DNA of 64,000 nt from Flavobacterium fluviatile (GTDB taxonomy: Bacteria; Bacteroidota; Bacteroidia; Flavobacteriales; Flavobacteriaceae), in contig NZ_JAADZW010000005.1 of the NCBI RefSeq assembly GCF_010645065.1, positions 1-64,000 of the forward strand, in the 5' to 3' direction. The translations under genes were made by a program, and so were the position numbers. The notes under the pieces were generated by a model. The model did no database searches. It worked only from the letters and a program-made list of their open reading frames with translations, and was not told the origin of the DNA. Position 1 is the first letter of the stretch. Each line of letters opens with the position of its first letter. Positions 18,906 to 28,095 of this stretch are shown one piece after another.

Positions 18906-21900
18906 ATGAAATTTAAATATATATGGTTTTTTATTGCCGTATTGTGCAGTGCTGTATCATTCGGGCAAACAACAATCAAAGGAACTGTTAAGGACAAGGC
19001 TAACGTGCCGATTCCTGGGGTGAACATAATTGTAAAAGGAACTTCTAATTCAACAGCAACAGATTTTGATGGTAAATATTCGATTTCTGTTCCTAATGCA
19101 AATGCTCAGATCGAATTTTCTTTTATCGGTTTTACAACCAAATTACTGAGTGTAGGTGACAAAACGACTATTGATATAATTTTAGAAGAATCCAGTCAGG
19201 TATTGGATGAGATTGTCGTAGTAGGTTATGCCTCTGTTAAAAAGAGCGATGTAACGAGTTCTATTTCTTCAGTAAAAGGAAAAGAACTGCAAACGATGAC
19301 AGTTGGTAATGTTACCGAATCTTTGCAGGGAAAAGTTGCCGGTGTTCAGGTTACAGGGCAAGGCGGTCCGGGAGCACAGCCAAGAGTTTTGATTCGGGGT
19401 ATTTCTACGATTAATCTTAGTACAGATCCGCTATATGTGGTGGACGGTATTCCGATGGGAACCAGCATCAATTTCCTGAGTAATAATGAAATCGAATCGA
19501 TGGAAGTTTTAAAAGATGCTTCAGCGAGCGCCATCTATGGTTCGAGAGCATCAAACGGAGTTATCCTAATTACAACGAAAAAAGGTAAATCAGGAAAAAC
19601 AAGATTTACTTTCGACCTTAGTTCAGGTATGCAGATAATGGAAAATCCATACGATATGGCAAATGCTGAAGGTTATGCTAACATTATGAATACGGCTTAT
19701 AATAATTCGGGTTATTCAGATTATTTGCCAAATGCTTCTCAATACAGAGGAAAAACTACAGACTGGTGGGGAGCGGGAATAAAAAAGGCTTCTCCTGTAA
19801 CAAATGCTTCATTAGGAGTTTCAGGTGGTTCAGAAAAATACACTTATGCTGCCAGTTTAAACTATTACGATTCAGAATCAATGTATGAAATAGGAGGATG
19901 GGAAAGAATCACAATGAGAATCAATAATGATTTCAAATTCTCAGACAAATTTTCAGCAGGAGTTACTTTAAATCCTCGTTATGAAAGCTGGGGAGGTCCT
20001 TCAAACTGGGCTGATTTTGTGAAAATAGATCCGATTACACCAATTTACAAACCGGCAGATCAGCTTACCGGATTAGAAAATGAATACAGCATTTATGCGC
20101 GTTCTCCATCGTATGTATGGAATCCGGTTGCTGCTGTAAAAAGATATGACGATTATACAGATCAGTATAACTTAAACACAAATGGTTATTTGCAATATGC
20201 TCCAATTAAAGGACTTGTAATTCGTACTCAGGCTTCTATTGAAGTAGGGAATAAAGTGCAAAGTATTTTCAGACCGGACTTTGTTATTGATGCAGCTCAC
20301 GAAAAGGCTGAAATCAATAGTGTTGAGCGAAGATCGACAACAAATCATGACTGGACATGGCAAAGTACTGCAACTTATTCCAGAACTTTTGCAGAAAAAC
20401 ACAATGCTTCGCTGATGGTTGGTAGTACTATGGAGGAATATAATGGTAATGATACCTGGGCTTATGGAGAAGGCGTACCTAACAATTCGGAGTCCATGAG
20501 GGAGGTAAATGCAGCTACTAAAAACCGTGACAGTGGAGGAAACAGCTGGTCTAGCTCTGTGATGTCATATCTCTCCCGTTTTTCTTATAATTATGACAGT
20601 AAATATTATTTTACCGGTACATTCAGACGCGATGGTTCTTCTAAGTTTATGGCAAATAATAAATGGGCGAATTTTCCTTCTGCATCTGCTTCATGGAGAA
20701 TTTCAAATGAAGGTTTTATGGAGAACACTAAAGAAGTCATAAGTGATCTTAGATTAAGAGCAGGCTGGGGTAAAGTAGGTAATCAGGGACTTCCGGCTTC
20801 AGTTTATCAGTCTAATATTGGGCAAGGTTACTATGTAATTGGAGGTGAAATGGTAGATACTTCTTATCCTTCATCTATGGCTAACAAAGATATCAAATGG
20901 GAAACTGTTGAGGATATCAGTTTTGGACTTGATTTCGCATTATGGAAAAACAAATTTTCAGGTTCATTGGAATATTATCAAAAGAAAACAAACGATATGT
21001 TATTCAAGAAGCAATTTCCAACCTACAGCGGTTTTCCGGGGTATTCAACAATCTGGACGAATGTAGGTGCTATGCAGTCAAGCGGTATTGATTTGTTGCT
21101 TTCGTATAAAGATAAAAAAGGGGATTTCTCTTATGGTGTAGATTTGACTTTTACAACAGTAAATGTAGAAATGCTTTCTTTGTCTGCCGAAGGGGAAAGA
21201 CTTTATGGTGCAGGAAACAGGACTTTAACGGTTAAAGGAGAAGTACCGGGCTATTTTTACGGATATGTAGCAGATGGATTATTCCAGAGTCAAACCGAAC
21301 TGAATTCCCATACTGACGAACACGGAACTAAATTACAGCCGTATGCTCAGTTAGGTGATATTCGTTTTAAAGACATTAACGGTGACGGGAAATTAGACGA
21401 TAAAGACAGAACAAAAATTGGTTCACCCTGGGCCGATTACAATGTGGGTCTGAATTTGAACTTTGCTTACAAACAATTTGATTTGGTTGCTAATTTTTAT
21501 TCCAGTATCGGAAATGACATTGTAAATCAGAATATTTCAGATTTATATAATGGCGCAAGTTTAACAAACAAAGTAAGAGGACTGGATCAGATGGCCTGGC
21601 ACGGAGAAGGAACTTCTAATTATGTTCCTCGTTTGTCTAAAGATGACAACAACGAAAACTTCACTAAATTTTCTTCTTTTTATGTAGAAGACGGATCATT
21701 TGTACGAATGAAGAACATTCAGTTGGGTTATACTTTTGAGAATATGTTTGGCTTAGACAAATTGAGGTTATCGATATCCGGTCAGAATTTATGGACATGG
21801 ACAAATTATACAGGGGTTGATCCTGAAGTTGCAGGAGGAGATCCGAATCAGGATGACAGAGTTAAAGGATCAGGTTTTGGCGGATGGAATTATCCGGTAC

Positions 21901-21938
21901 AGCCAACCATTTTGATGGGTCTTAATGTAGCATTTTAA
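18906..21938 (+). CDS. SusC/RagA-family TonB-dependent outer membrane transporter
   Basis: 1010 residues. Signal peptide (1-20), then a carboxypeptidase-regulatory-like domain (TTIKGTVKDKANVPIPGVNI), the TonB-box region (LDEIVVVGYASVKKSDVTSS), a plug with the family signature DASASAIYGSRASNGVILIT, and a long beta barrel ending in NVAF. It imports oligosaccharides across the outer membrane together with the SusD-like lipoprotein encoded 11 bp downstream. Length and motifs are complete. Confidence 0.95.
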   Translation: MKFKYIWFFIAVLCSAVSFGQTTIKGTVKDKANVPIPGVNIIVKGTSNSTATDFDGKYSISVPNANAQIEFSFIGFTTKLLSVGDKTTIDIILEESSQVLDEIVVVGYASVKKSDVTSSISSVKGKELQTMTVGNVTESLQGKVAGVQVTGQGGPGAQPRVLIRGISTINLSTDPLYVVDGIPMGTSINFLSNNEIESMEVLKDASASAIYGSRASNGVILITTKKGKSGKTRFTFDLSSGMQIMENPYDMANAEGYANIMNTAYNNSGYSDYLPNASQYRGKTTDWWGAGIKKASPVTNASLGVSGGSEKYTYAASLNYYDSESMYEIGGWERITMRINNDFKFSDKFSAGVTLNPRYESWGGPSNWADFVKIDPITPIYKPADQLTGLENEYSIYARSPSYVWNPVAAVKRYDDYTDQYNLNTNGYLQYAPIKGLVIRTQASIEVGNKVQSIFRPDFVIDAAHEKAEINSVERRSTTNHDWTWQSTATYSRTFAEKHNASLMVGSTMEEYNGNDTWAYGEGVPNNSESMREVNAATKNRDSGGNSWSSSVMSYLSRFSYNYDSKYYFTGTFRRDGSSKFMANNKWANFPSASASWRISNEGFMENTKEVISDLRLRAGWGKVGNQGLPASVYQSNIGQGYYVIGGEMVDTSYPSSMANKDIKWETVEDISFGLDFALWKNKFSGSLEYYQKKTNDMLFKKQFPTYSGFPGYSTIWTNVGAMQSSGIDLLLSYKDKKGDFSYGVDLTFTTVNVEMLSLSAEGERLYGAGNRTLTVKGEVPGYFYGYVADGLFQSQTELNSHTDEHGTKLQPYAQLGDIRFKDINGDGKLDDKDRTKIGSPWADYNVGLNLNFAYKQFDLVANFYSSIGNDIVNQNISDLYNGASLTNKVRGLDQMAWHGEGTSNYVPRLSKDDNNENFTKFSSFYVEDGSFVRMKNIQLGYTFENMFGLDKLRLSISGQNLWTWTNYTGVDPEVAGGDPNQDDRVKGSGFGGWNYPVQPTILMGLNVAF

Positions 21939-21949
21939 TAAAGAAAGAC

Positions 21950-23551
21950 ATGAAAAAAATAATTTTATCTATAATAGCTTTTTCAATGTTTGCAGTTTCC
22001 TGTGAGGATTTTATTGAAAAAGAAGAAAGAGGAACCCAAACGCTGGACAACTATTTTCAGACAGCGCAGGAATGCGAAAATTATGCAAATGAATTAACCC
22101 GAAGATTATTAATTCCAAATGACTGGTACACATTAGTTGCGCCAAGGGTTACTAACGAAATGGCTACAGATGATGCCTGGATGGGTAATACAGGTCAGGA
22201 TAATTCTGCCCACAGACCGTGCTCGCAATACATTATTACTCCGGACAATATGGGGGATATGAATAGTGTTTACACAGCACATTACTATACGATTCAGTCG
22301 GCAAATATTGGATTGGAAAAAATGGCAAATTCGCCCATTACAGATGCTCAGAAAAATCAGTACATGGGGGAGTCGTTATTTGTTCGTGCGTATTGCTATT
22401 ATGAATTGGTTAATCTTTTTGGAGATGTTCCATTATATACAAAATCATTAGGTACAGCTGATTTAAAATTACAGAGAAGTCCGGCTGCTGAGGTTTATGC
22501 ACAAATTGAAGCCGACTTAAAAGAGTCTGCAGCAAAACTTGAGAACATTCCGGCAGCAAGAAACGGAAGAATAAACAAATGGGCTGCGTATGCTTTATTG
22601 GCTCGTGTTTCTTTATTTCAGGAAAAATGGGCTGAAGCAAAAACATATTCCAATAAAGTAATTGCAGAAGGACCTTACCAGCTGGAAGAAGATTTCCTGA
22701 ACATCTGGAATGTGAACAATCATAATGGCAAAGAGTCTATTTTAGAAGCGCAGTCATCTTCAGTACAAAATGAAAGTTTAGGTTCTGCATTGCCAACTTT
22801 ATCAGGCGCAAGAGGAGAGGATAAGAAGAATTTTCCAAGCAACGATGCTAATGATGTTATTGACGGATGGGGATGGTGCATGCCAACCAGTGATTTAGAA
22901 AATGCTTATCTTTCTGAAAATGATGAGATTCGAAGAAGAAGCACCATTACCAAATGGGGAGAAGCTGCTTATGGAGATGAGGTTTTAAATCCAACACATA
23001 AATTCAGTCTGAATGATAATAAGTCAGGACGTATCTGTCGTAAATATTATATTCCTGTCGCAACACGTCGAACCTTGGATAAAAAAGACGGACACCTGCC
23101 ATTGAATATTCCGTTGATTCGTCTGGCCGAAATGTACCTTACAAGAGCAGAAGCAAACTATCATACAGGCGGAGATGCTTTGGCTGATATCAATATTATC
23201 AGGGATCGTGTAGATTTAGAGCCTAAAACAGGAATTTCAGGACCAACGCTTTTAAAACAAATTTACAAAGAACGTCGTTTAGAACTGGCTTTTGAAGGAT
23301 TACGTCTGTTCGATATACGTCGTGAAAAAGACCCGACAACAGGAAAAAGAGTAATTGAAACTTTAATGGGACCAAACGGAACTTTTGTAAAATACAATTT
23401 AAGTTCAACTGATCCTTATGAAACTACAAATACAAGGGAAGCACAGGACAAAGGAATCAATTTTGACCCTGCAAAACACTTGCTTTGGCCAATACCTCAG
23501 TTAGAAAGAGATTTAAGTGGCGGCATAATTACTCAAAACCCAAATTATTAA
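21950..23551 (+). CDS. SusD/RagB-family nutrient-binding lipoprotein
   Basis: 533 residues with a lipobox (FAVSC, Cys18). The helical TPR-rich body contains typical SusD segments such as MGESLFVRAYCYYELVNLFG, NKWAAYALLARVSLFQEKW, IRLAEMYLTRAEANYHTGG and YKERRLELAFEGLRLFDIRR. It caps the SusC channel and binds glycan at the cell surface. It lies between susC and the GH30 gene with only 1 bp before the latter, so they are almost certainly cotranscribed. Confidence 0.95.
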   Translation: MKKIILSIIAFSMFAVSCEDFIEKEERGTQTLDNYFQTAQECENYANELTRRLLIPNDWYTLVAPRVTNEMATDDAWMGNTGQDNSAHRPCSQYIITPDNMGDMNSVYTAHYYTIQSANIGLEKMANSPITDAQKNQYMGESLFVRAYCYYELVNLFGDVPLYTKSLGTADLKLQRSPAAEVYAQIEADLKESAAKLENIPAARNGRINKWAAYALLARVSLFQEKWAEAKTYSNKVIAEGPYQLEEDFLNIWNVNNHNGKESILEAQSSSVQNESLGSALPTLSGARGEDKKNFPSNDANDVIDGWGWCMPTSDLENAYLSENDEIRRRSTITKWGEAAYGDEVLNPTHKFSLNDNKSGRICRKYYIPVATRRTLDKKDGHLPLNIPLIRLAEMYLTRAEANYHTGGDALADINIIRDRVDLEPKTGISGPTLLKQIYKERRLELAFEGLRLFDIRREKDPTTGKRVIETLMGPNGTFVKYNLSSTDPYETTNTREAQDKGINFDPAKHLLWPIPQLERDLSGGIITQNPNY

Positions 23552-23552
23552 G

Positions 23553-25190
23553 ATGAGATTCAATAATATAAATAAAGTAAGTCTGCTGTGTGCAGGCTTG
23601 CTTTTCACAAGTTCGTTATTCATAAGTTGTGATTCTGATAAAGACGAAAACTCAGATGCTGAAAATGCTGTTGCAGAGCTGAAAGTGAATCTGGATGCTA
23701 ATCTTCAGACCATGGAAAGTTTCGGTGCTTCTGATGCCTGGCAGTGCAATTTTATTGGAAAAAACTGGCCTTCGGATAAAAAAAATCAAATAGCAGATTT
23801 GCTGTTCAGTACTGATTTGGATGCCGAAGGAAATCCAAAAGGAATCGGTTTGTCATTATGGCGTTTTAACCTTGGAGCTGGAAGTTCAGAGCAGGGCGAT
23901 GCCAGTGATATTACGGACGAATGGAGACGTACAGAATGTTTTACTACAGACGGAGTTACTTATGATATGAACAAACAGGCCGGACAGGTTTGGTTTATGA
24001 AAGCGGCAAGAGAACGTGGTGTAGCTAAATTATTGGCATTTTCAAACAGTGCTCCGGTTTATCTGACTCAAAATGGAAAAGCGCATGCAAGCATCAAAGA
24101 ATATTACAATCTGAAAGAAGGAAAAATGCCTGAGTTAGCAGATTTCTGGGTAACTTCATTAGATAAATTAAAATCAGAACACGGATTGACAATCGATTAT
24201 GTGAGTCCGTTTAACGAACCGCAATATGAGTGGGACGGTTCAGGTCAGGAAGGTTCTCCGGCTACGAATGGAAATATTTACAGTTTTGTGAATGTTTTAT
24301 CACCAAAATTACAATCAAATGGATTGAGTTCTCAGATCGTAGTGGGAGAGGGAGGATCTTATGAGCCTTTGTACAAAACGATTGCAGGAAAAGAAAACAG
24401 ATCGAACCAGATTGATTATTTCTTTGCTTCCGGTTCATCTAAAAATATTACAGGTTTAAGCAACGTTAAGAAAACTATTTCCGCACACAGTTACTGGCAG
24501 GCGTGGCCTTTAAGAGAGTTGGTGAATTCAAGGCAATTGGCTGCTGCAAGAGCACAGTCTATTGGAGGGTTAAGTCTTTGGTCATCTGAATATTGTGTTT
24601 TAGAAAGTCCTGGAACAGCTGAGCTTCAGGGAGGTGCAGGCCCTGGAAGAGATTTAGGAATGTCTCTGGCACTTTGGACAGCGCGTATTATCAGTACCGA
24701 TATTGCAGTTGGAGGCGTAACTTCATGGCAGTGGTGGACAGCGATTAGCCGTGGCGATTACAAAGACGGATTGATTCACGTTGATAATGGCTCAAGCAAT
24801 GGTGCCGGTGACGCAAACTATTGCAAAAACGACGGATTTATCAGGGACTCCAAAACACTTTGGGCTTTAGGAAACTTTTCTTTCTTTGTAAAACCGGGAA
24901 TGATAAGGGTTCAGGTTCCAACTGTTGATAGTACAAAAGCCGTAAACGATGTTATGGTGACGGCTTACAAAGATGTAGCAGCTAAAAAGCTGGTAATTGT
25001 TGCTGTGAATATCAGTAAAACAGCAAAAACATACAAATTTAACCTTACCGGAGGCACTTTAACAGACAATAAATTAACACCTTACACCACTTCGGAGACG
25101 CTGAGCCTGAAAAAAGGAGCAGTTGTTGATGCAGCGAATTTAGAAATTCCTGCAAGGTCTGTAGTAACGTTTGTGGGACAATTGCAATAG
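23553..25190 (+). CDS. GH30 family glycoside hydrolase
   Basis: 545 residues, apparently a lipoprotein (SLFISC near residue 26). The catalytic barrel resembles GH30: METFGASDAWQ-like start (MESFGASDAWQCN), LWRFNLGAGSSEQGD, FSNSAPVYLT, the acid/base Glu222 in FNEPQ and the nucleophile Glu346 in WSSEYCV, followed by a C-terminal beta domain. GH30 members include endo-beta-1,6-galactanases, beta-1,6-glucanases and xylanases. The neighbouring GH2, GH27 and GH43 genes make a beta-1,6-galactan substrate the most attractive option, but the subfamily cannot be fixed by eye. It starts 1 bp after susD. Confidence 0.88.
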   Translation: MRFNNINKVSLLCAGLLFTSSLFISCDSDKDENSDAENAVAELKVNLDANLQTMESFGASDAWQCNFIGKNWPSDKKNQIADLLFSTDLDAEGNPKGIGLSLWRFNLGAGSSEQGDASDITDEWRRTECFTTDGVTYDMNKQAGQVWFMKAARERGVAKLLAFSNSAPVYLTQNGKAHASIKEYYNLKEGKMPELADFWVTSLDKLKSEHGLTIDYVSPFNEPQYEWDGSGQEGSPATNGNIYSFVNVLSPKLQSNGLSSQIVVGEGGSYEPLYKTIAGKENRSNQIDYFFASGSSKNITGLSNVKKTISAHSYWQAWPLRELVNSRQLAAARAQSIGGLSLWSSEYCVLESPGTAELQGGAGPGRDLGMSLALWTARIISTDIAVGGVTSWQWWTAISRGDYKDGLIHVDNGSSNGAGDANYCKNDGFIRDSKTLWALGNFSFFVKPGMIRVQVPTVDSTKAVNDVMVTAYKDVAAKKLVIVAVNISKTAKTYKFNLTGGTLTDNKLTPYTTSETLSLKKGAVVDAANLEIPARSVVTFVGQLQ

Positions 25191-25204
25191 TCAAAAAATA
25201 AAGT

Positions 25205-25242
25205 TTCAGGTTTCAGGTTTGAGCGAAAACCTGAAACCTGAA
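25205..25242 (+). terminator. Perfect 16-bp hairpin after the GH30 gene
   Basis: TTCAGGTTTCAGGTTT (25205-25220) is exactly complementary to 25227-25242, with a 6-nt loop. It lacks a T run, so it may instead be an mRNA-stabilising hairpin or a processing site between GH30 and GH2. Each arm is itself a tandem duplication of TTCAGGT. Confidence 0.5.
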
Positions 25243-25274
25243 TAAAAGAATTTAATTAATAAAGACGAAAGAAG

Positions 25275-25314
25275 CTCAGAAACTTAGAATCTCAGCATCT
25301 TAGCATCTTAGAAC
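25275..25314. repeat. Tandem 8-bp repeat, five copies
   Basis: The units are CTCAGAAA, CTTAGAAT, CTCAGCAT, CTTAGCAT and CTTAGAAC, consensus CTYAGNAN, ending 11 bp before the GH2 start codon. A related four-unit array lies at 53864-53895 upstream of glmM. Confidence 0.75.
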
Positions 25315-25325
25315 CTTTAAAAAAC

Positions 25326-27746
25326 ATGTTTACAAAAAAAATCTTATTACCCGCATTACTCTTTTCGTGTCTGTCAGCGACCAGTCAGATTTCGTTTGGA
25401 GATTCTAAAAAAATTAATGACAACTGGAAATTCAGTCTTCAGGAAACTCCGGATGCAAAAAACACTGCTTTCGACGACAGCAAATGGCAAAAAATAAATG
25501 TGCCTCACGACTGGAGCGTAAAAGGACAGCTGAGCCCAACATTGGCAAGCTGTACCGGATATCTTCCGGGTGGAATTGCCTGGTACAGAAAATCAATCAG
25601 TATTCCGCAAAGTAAATCGGGCGAAAAAGTGTATTTGTATTTTGAAGGCGTTTACAACCGAAGCGAAGTGTTCCTTAACGGACATTCTTTAGGCAAACGT
25701 CCAAACGGTTATATTTCTTTTGCTTATGATGCAACACCATTCGTTAAATACGGAGGCGAAAACACCATTTCGGTTCGTGTGGATCACAGCCAGAGTGCCG
25801 ATTCAAGATGGTACACTGGTTCCGGGATTTACAGAGATGTATGGATGGTATATGCAAATCCGGTTCATATTGCGCAATGGGGTGTTTATGCATATCCTGA
25901 GATCAAAAAAGGAACAGGAATTTTGAATGTTGAGGTAGAGGTAGAAAATGGTTCAGCTTCAAAATCAGCTCTTACGGTTATTAATGAATTGATTTCCAAA
26001 GACGGAAAAACAGTGGCTAAATCTTCTTCAAAAATGGATGTGGCAGCAAATCAGAACGGAAAAATTTTGACTAAACTGAATGTCAAAAATCCACAATTAT
26101 GGGATTTGGAGAATCCAAACTTATATCAGCTTAAAACCACTGTTTTAAAAGACGGAAAACAAATCGATGAAACGGTAACCAAAACAGGTTTCAGAAAATT
26201 CACTTTCGATCCAGATAATGGTTTTGCACTGAATGATAAATGGATGAAAATGAAAGGCGTTTGTTTGCATCATGACGCCGGAGTTTTGGGATCGGCCGTG
26301 CCTCGCGAAGTCTGGAAAACCAGATTGCAGACGCTGAAAGAAATTGGTGTAAATGCAATCCGTACGAGCCATAATCCGCAGGCACCTGATTTCTATGAGC
26401 TTTGCGATGAATTAGGACTATTGGTATTGAACGAAGCGTATGACGAATGGGAATTTCCAAAACGTAAATGGCTGGAAGGCTGGAATTACGGAACGCCGGG
26501 TTTTGAAGGTTCTTTCGATATTTTTGCCGAATGGGCAGAAAAAGATTTAGAAGATTTTGTACGTCGTGACAGAAACCATCTTTCTGTGTTCGGATGGAGC
26601 ATTGGTAACGAAGTAGATTATCCAAATGACCCGTATTCGCATCCTGTTCTGGATAAAGGGAAAAACGGTTTCGGACAGGCAGCTTACGGAGGTTACAAAA
26701 AAGACGCGCCGGATGCCATGCGTCTTGGAGCAATTGCAAAACGTCTGGTTGCAGCAGTTAAAAAATACGATAAATCACGCCCGACAACGGCAGGTCTGGC
26801 AGGTGTTGCGATGTCTAACGAAACAGAATATCCGTACGCTTTGGACATTACCGGATACAATTATACAGAAAGCAAATACCAGTCGGATCACGAAAAATAT
26901 CCAAACAGGGTAATTTTCGGAAGCGAAAATGTACATGACATTGAGCCCTGGCTGGCCGTAAAAAACAATAAGCATATTTTTGGACAGTTTTTATGGACAG
27001 GAATTGATTATCTGGGTGAATCAGGAAGATGGCCTTCAAGAGGATTTTACTCAGGATTGGTTGATTTCGCAGGGGTAATAAAGCCAAGAGGCTATTTCCG
27101 TCAGTCATTGTGGTCAGATAAACCAATGGCGTATTTAGGAACGTATCCGTTGAAAAATGAAAAAGATATTTCTAAAGACGCCTGGGCAATATGGAATTAC
27201 GAAACGGGACAAAAAATCCGTGTGGTTTGTTATACCAATGCTGCAAAAGCACGTTTGGAGTTAAACGGAAAAGTAGTTGGAGAGACTAAATTGTATGACC
27301 AAAAAACCGGAATTATCTATTGGGACATTCCTTTTGCATCTGGAAAACTAGAAGCGGTTGGACTGGATAAAAATGATAAAGAAGTAAGTCGTTACGCAAT
27401 CACAACAACTCAGCAACCTGTAGAATTGACAATTGCTGAAAAGGATATCACAATCAGTAAGGACAGAGGCGTTGCTAAAATTATGGTTCAGGTTGAGGAT
27501 CAAAACGGTCTTCCGGTAATGCTTTCAGACAACGAAGTAACTTGTAATATTACTGGTCCGGGAGTTCTTTTAGGACTTGAAGCCGGAAACAACAGTGATA
27601 TGACAGATTATACAGATAATGTCCAGCGGGTTTACCATGGGCATATTGCTGCATACATTGAAGCTACAGGAGAAGCACAGCCTATTAAAGTCACTTTTAC
27701 AAGCCAGTGGCTAAAACCGGTTGAAGTAACGGTTAATGTAAAATAA
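25326..27746 (+). CDS. GH2 family beta-galactosidase-like hydrolase
   Basis: 806 residues with a signal peptide (1-21). Domain order follows GH2: sugar-binding jelly roll (WKFSLQETPDA, NVPHDW-like VPHDWSVKG), Ig-like domain, TIM barrel with acid/base Glu429 (GNEVD) and nucleophile Glu534 (FGSENVHD), then C-terminal Ig-like domains. The motif GVCLHHDAGVLGSAVP is typical of Bacteroidota periplasmic beta-galactosidases. It would remove terminal beta-galactose, or a related sugar, from imported oligosaccharides. It lies 135 bp after GH30, separated by the hairpin and octamer repeat, and is followed by a MITE-like element. Confidence 0.9.
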   Translation: MFTKKILLPALLFSCLSATSQISFGDSKKINDNWKFSLQETPDAKNTAFDDSKWQKINVPHDWSVKGQLSPTLASCTGYLPGGIAWYRKSISIPQSKSGEKVYLYFEGVYNRSEVFLNGHSLGKRPNGYISFAYDATPFVKYGGENTISVRVDHSQSADSRWYTGSGIYRDVWMVYANPVHIAQWGVYAYPEIKKGTGILNVEVEVENGSASKSALTVINELISKDGKTVAKSSSKMDVAANQNGKILTKLNVKNPQLWDLENPNLYQLKTTVLKDGKQIDETVTKTGFRKFTFDPDNGFALNDKWMKMKGVCLHHDAGVLGSAVPREVWKTRLQTLKEIGVNAIRTSHNPQAPDFYELCDELGLLVLNEAYDEWEFPKRKWLEGWNYGTPGFEGSFDIFAEWAEKDLEDFVRRDRNHLSVFGWSIGNEVDYPNDPYSHPVLDKGKNGFGQAAYGGYKKDAPDAMRLGAIAKRLVAAVKKYDKSRPTTAGLAGVAMSNETEYPYALDITGYNYTESKYQSDHEKYPNRVIFGSENVHDIEPWLAVKNNKHIFGQFLWTGIDYLGESGRWPSRGFYSGLVDFAGVIKPRGYFRQSLWSDKPMAYLGTYPLKNEKDISKDAWAIWNYETGQKIRVVCYTNAAKARLELNGKVVGETKLYDQKTGIIYWDIPFASGKLEAVGLDKNDKEVSRYAITTTQQPVELTIAEKDITISKDRGVAKIMVQVEDQNGLPVMLSDNEVTCNITGPGVLLGLEAGNNSDMTDYTDNVQRVYHGHIAAYIEATGEAQPIKVTFTSQWLKPVEVTVNVK

Positions 27747-27753
27747 TTAGTAA

Positions 27754-27966
27754 ACTCGTTGGGTGTATTTATTAAAAGCGTCAGTTCGAGTTTTTTTTTG
27801 TGCAGAGAAACGAAGCAAAACTTCTCGATATGCTTCGCCCTCGAAGTGATGTGTATCGAGAACCGTTTTAATGATAATTTTCTGTTCTCTATACAATCCC
27901 GATGAAAAATCGGAGTCACTCGAACTGACGAAAAATTATCATCAAAAACAAATTTCACCAACGAGT
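27754..27966. repeat. MITE-like element with 8-bp target duplication, copy 2
   Basis: The ends ACTCGTTGGGTG (27754-27765) and CACCAACGAGT (27956-27966) are inverted repeats differing by one G. The flanks 27746-27753 and 27967-27974 are both ATTAGTAA, a clear 8-bp direct repeat. The interior is strongly palindromic: 27779-27791 pairs with 27918-27930 (13 bp), and TTCTCGATA (27822-27830) pairs with TATCGAGAA (27854-27862). It lies between the GH2 and GH27 genes. There is no ORF, so any movement would need a transposase supplied from elsewhere. Confidence 0.72.
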
Positions 27967-27993
27967 ATTAGTAAGTTATTTTTTAAATTTTCC

Positions 27994-28033
27994 AATTAAC
28001 CTGCTTGCTTTTTGTGAAGTAAGCAGGTTAATT
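27994..28033. promoter_or_regulatory. Perfect 13-bp inverted repeat overlapping the GH27 promoter
   Basis: AATTAACCTGCTT (27994-28006) and AAGCAGGTTAATT (28021-28033) are exact reverse complements with a 14-nt loop. The right arm runs into the proposed -33 element at 28031. It could be an operator, or a terminator of the GH2 transcript, although no T run follows. Confidence 0.5.
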
Positions 28034-28063
28034 GTTATAGTAATAAAAAGTTTGTTATATTTG
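28031..28063 (+). promoter_or_regulatory. Bacteroidota-type promoter of GH27-GH43
   Basis: ATTG (28031-28034, near TTTG) and TATATTTG (28056-28063, exact TAnnTTTG) are separated by 21 bp. Transcription would begin about 25 bp upstream of the GH27 start codon at 28096. Confidence 0.55.
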
Positions 28064-28095
28064 AAGTGTACTATTAACACTTATTTTTTAATAAT

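Noticed and set aside
26200..27126. Several long minus-strand open frames opposite the GH2 gene
   Set aside because: They are antisense shadows of a clear GH2 reading frame and have no family features.
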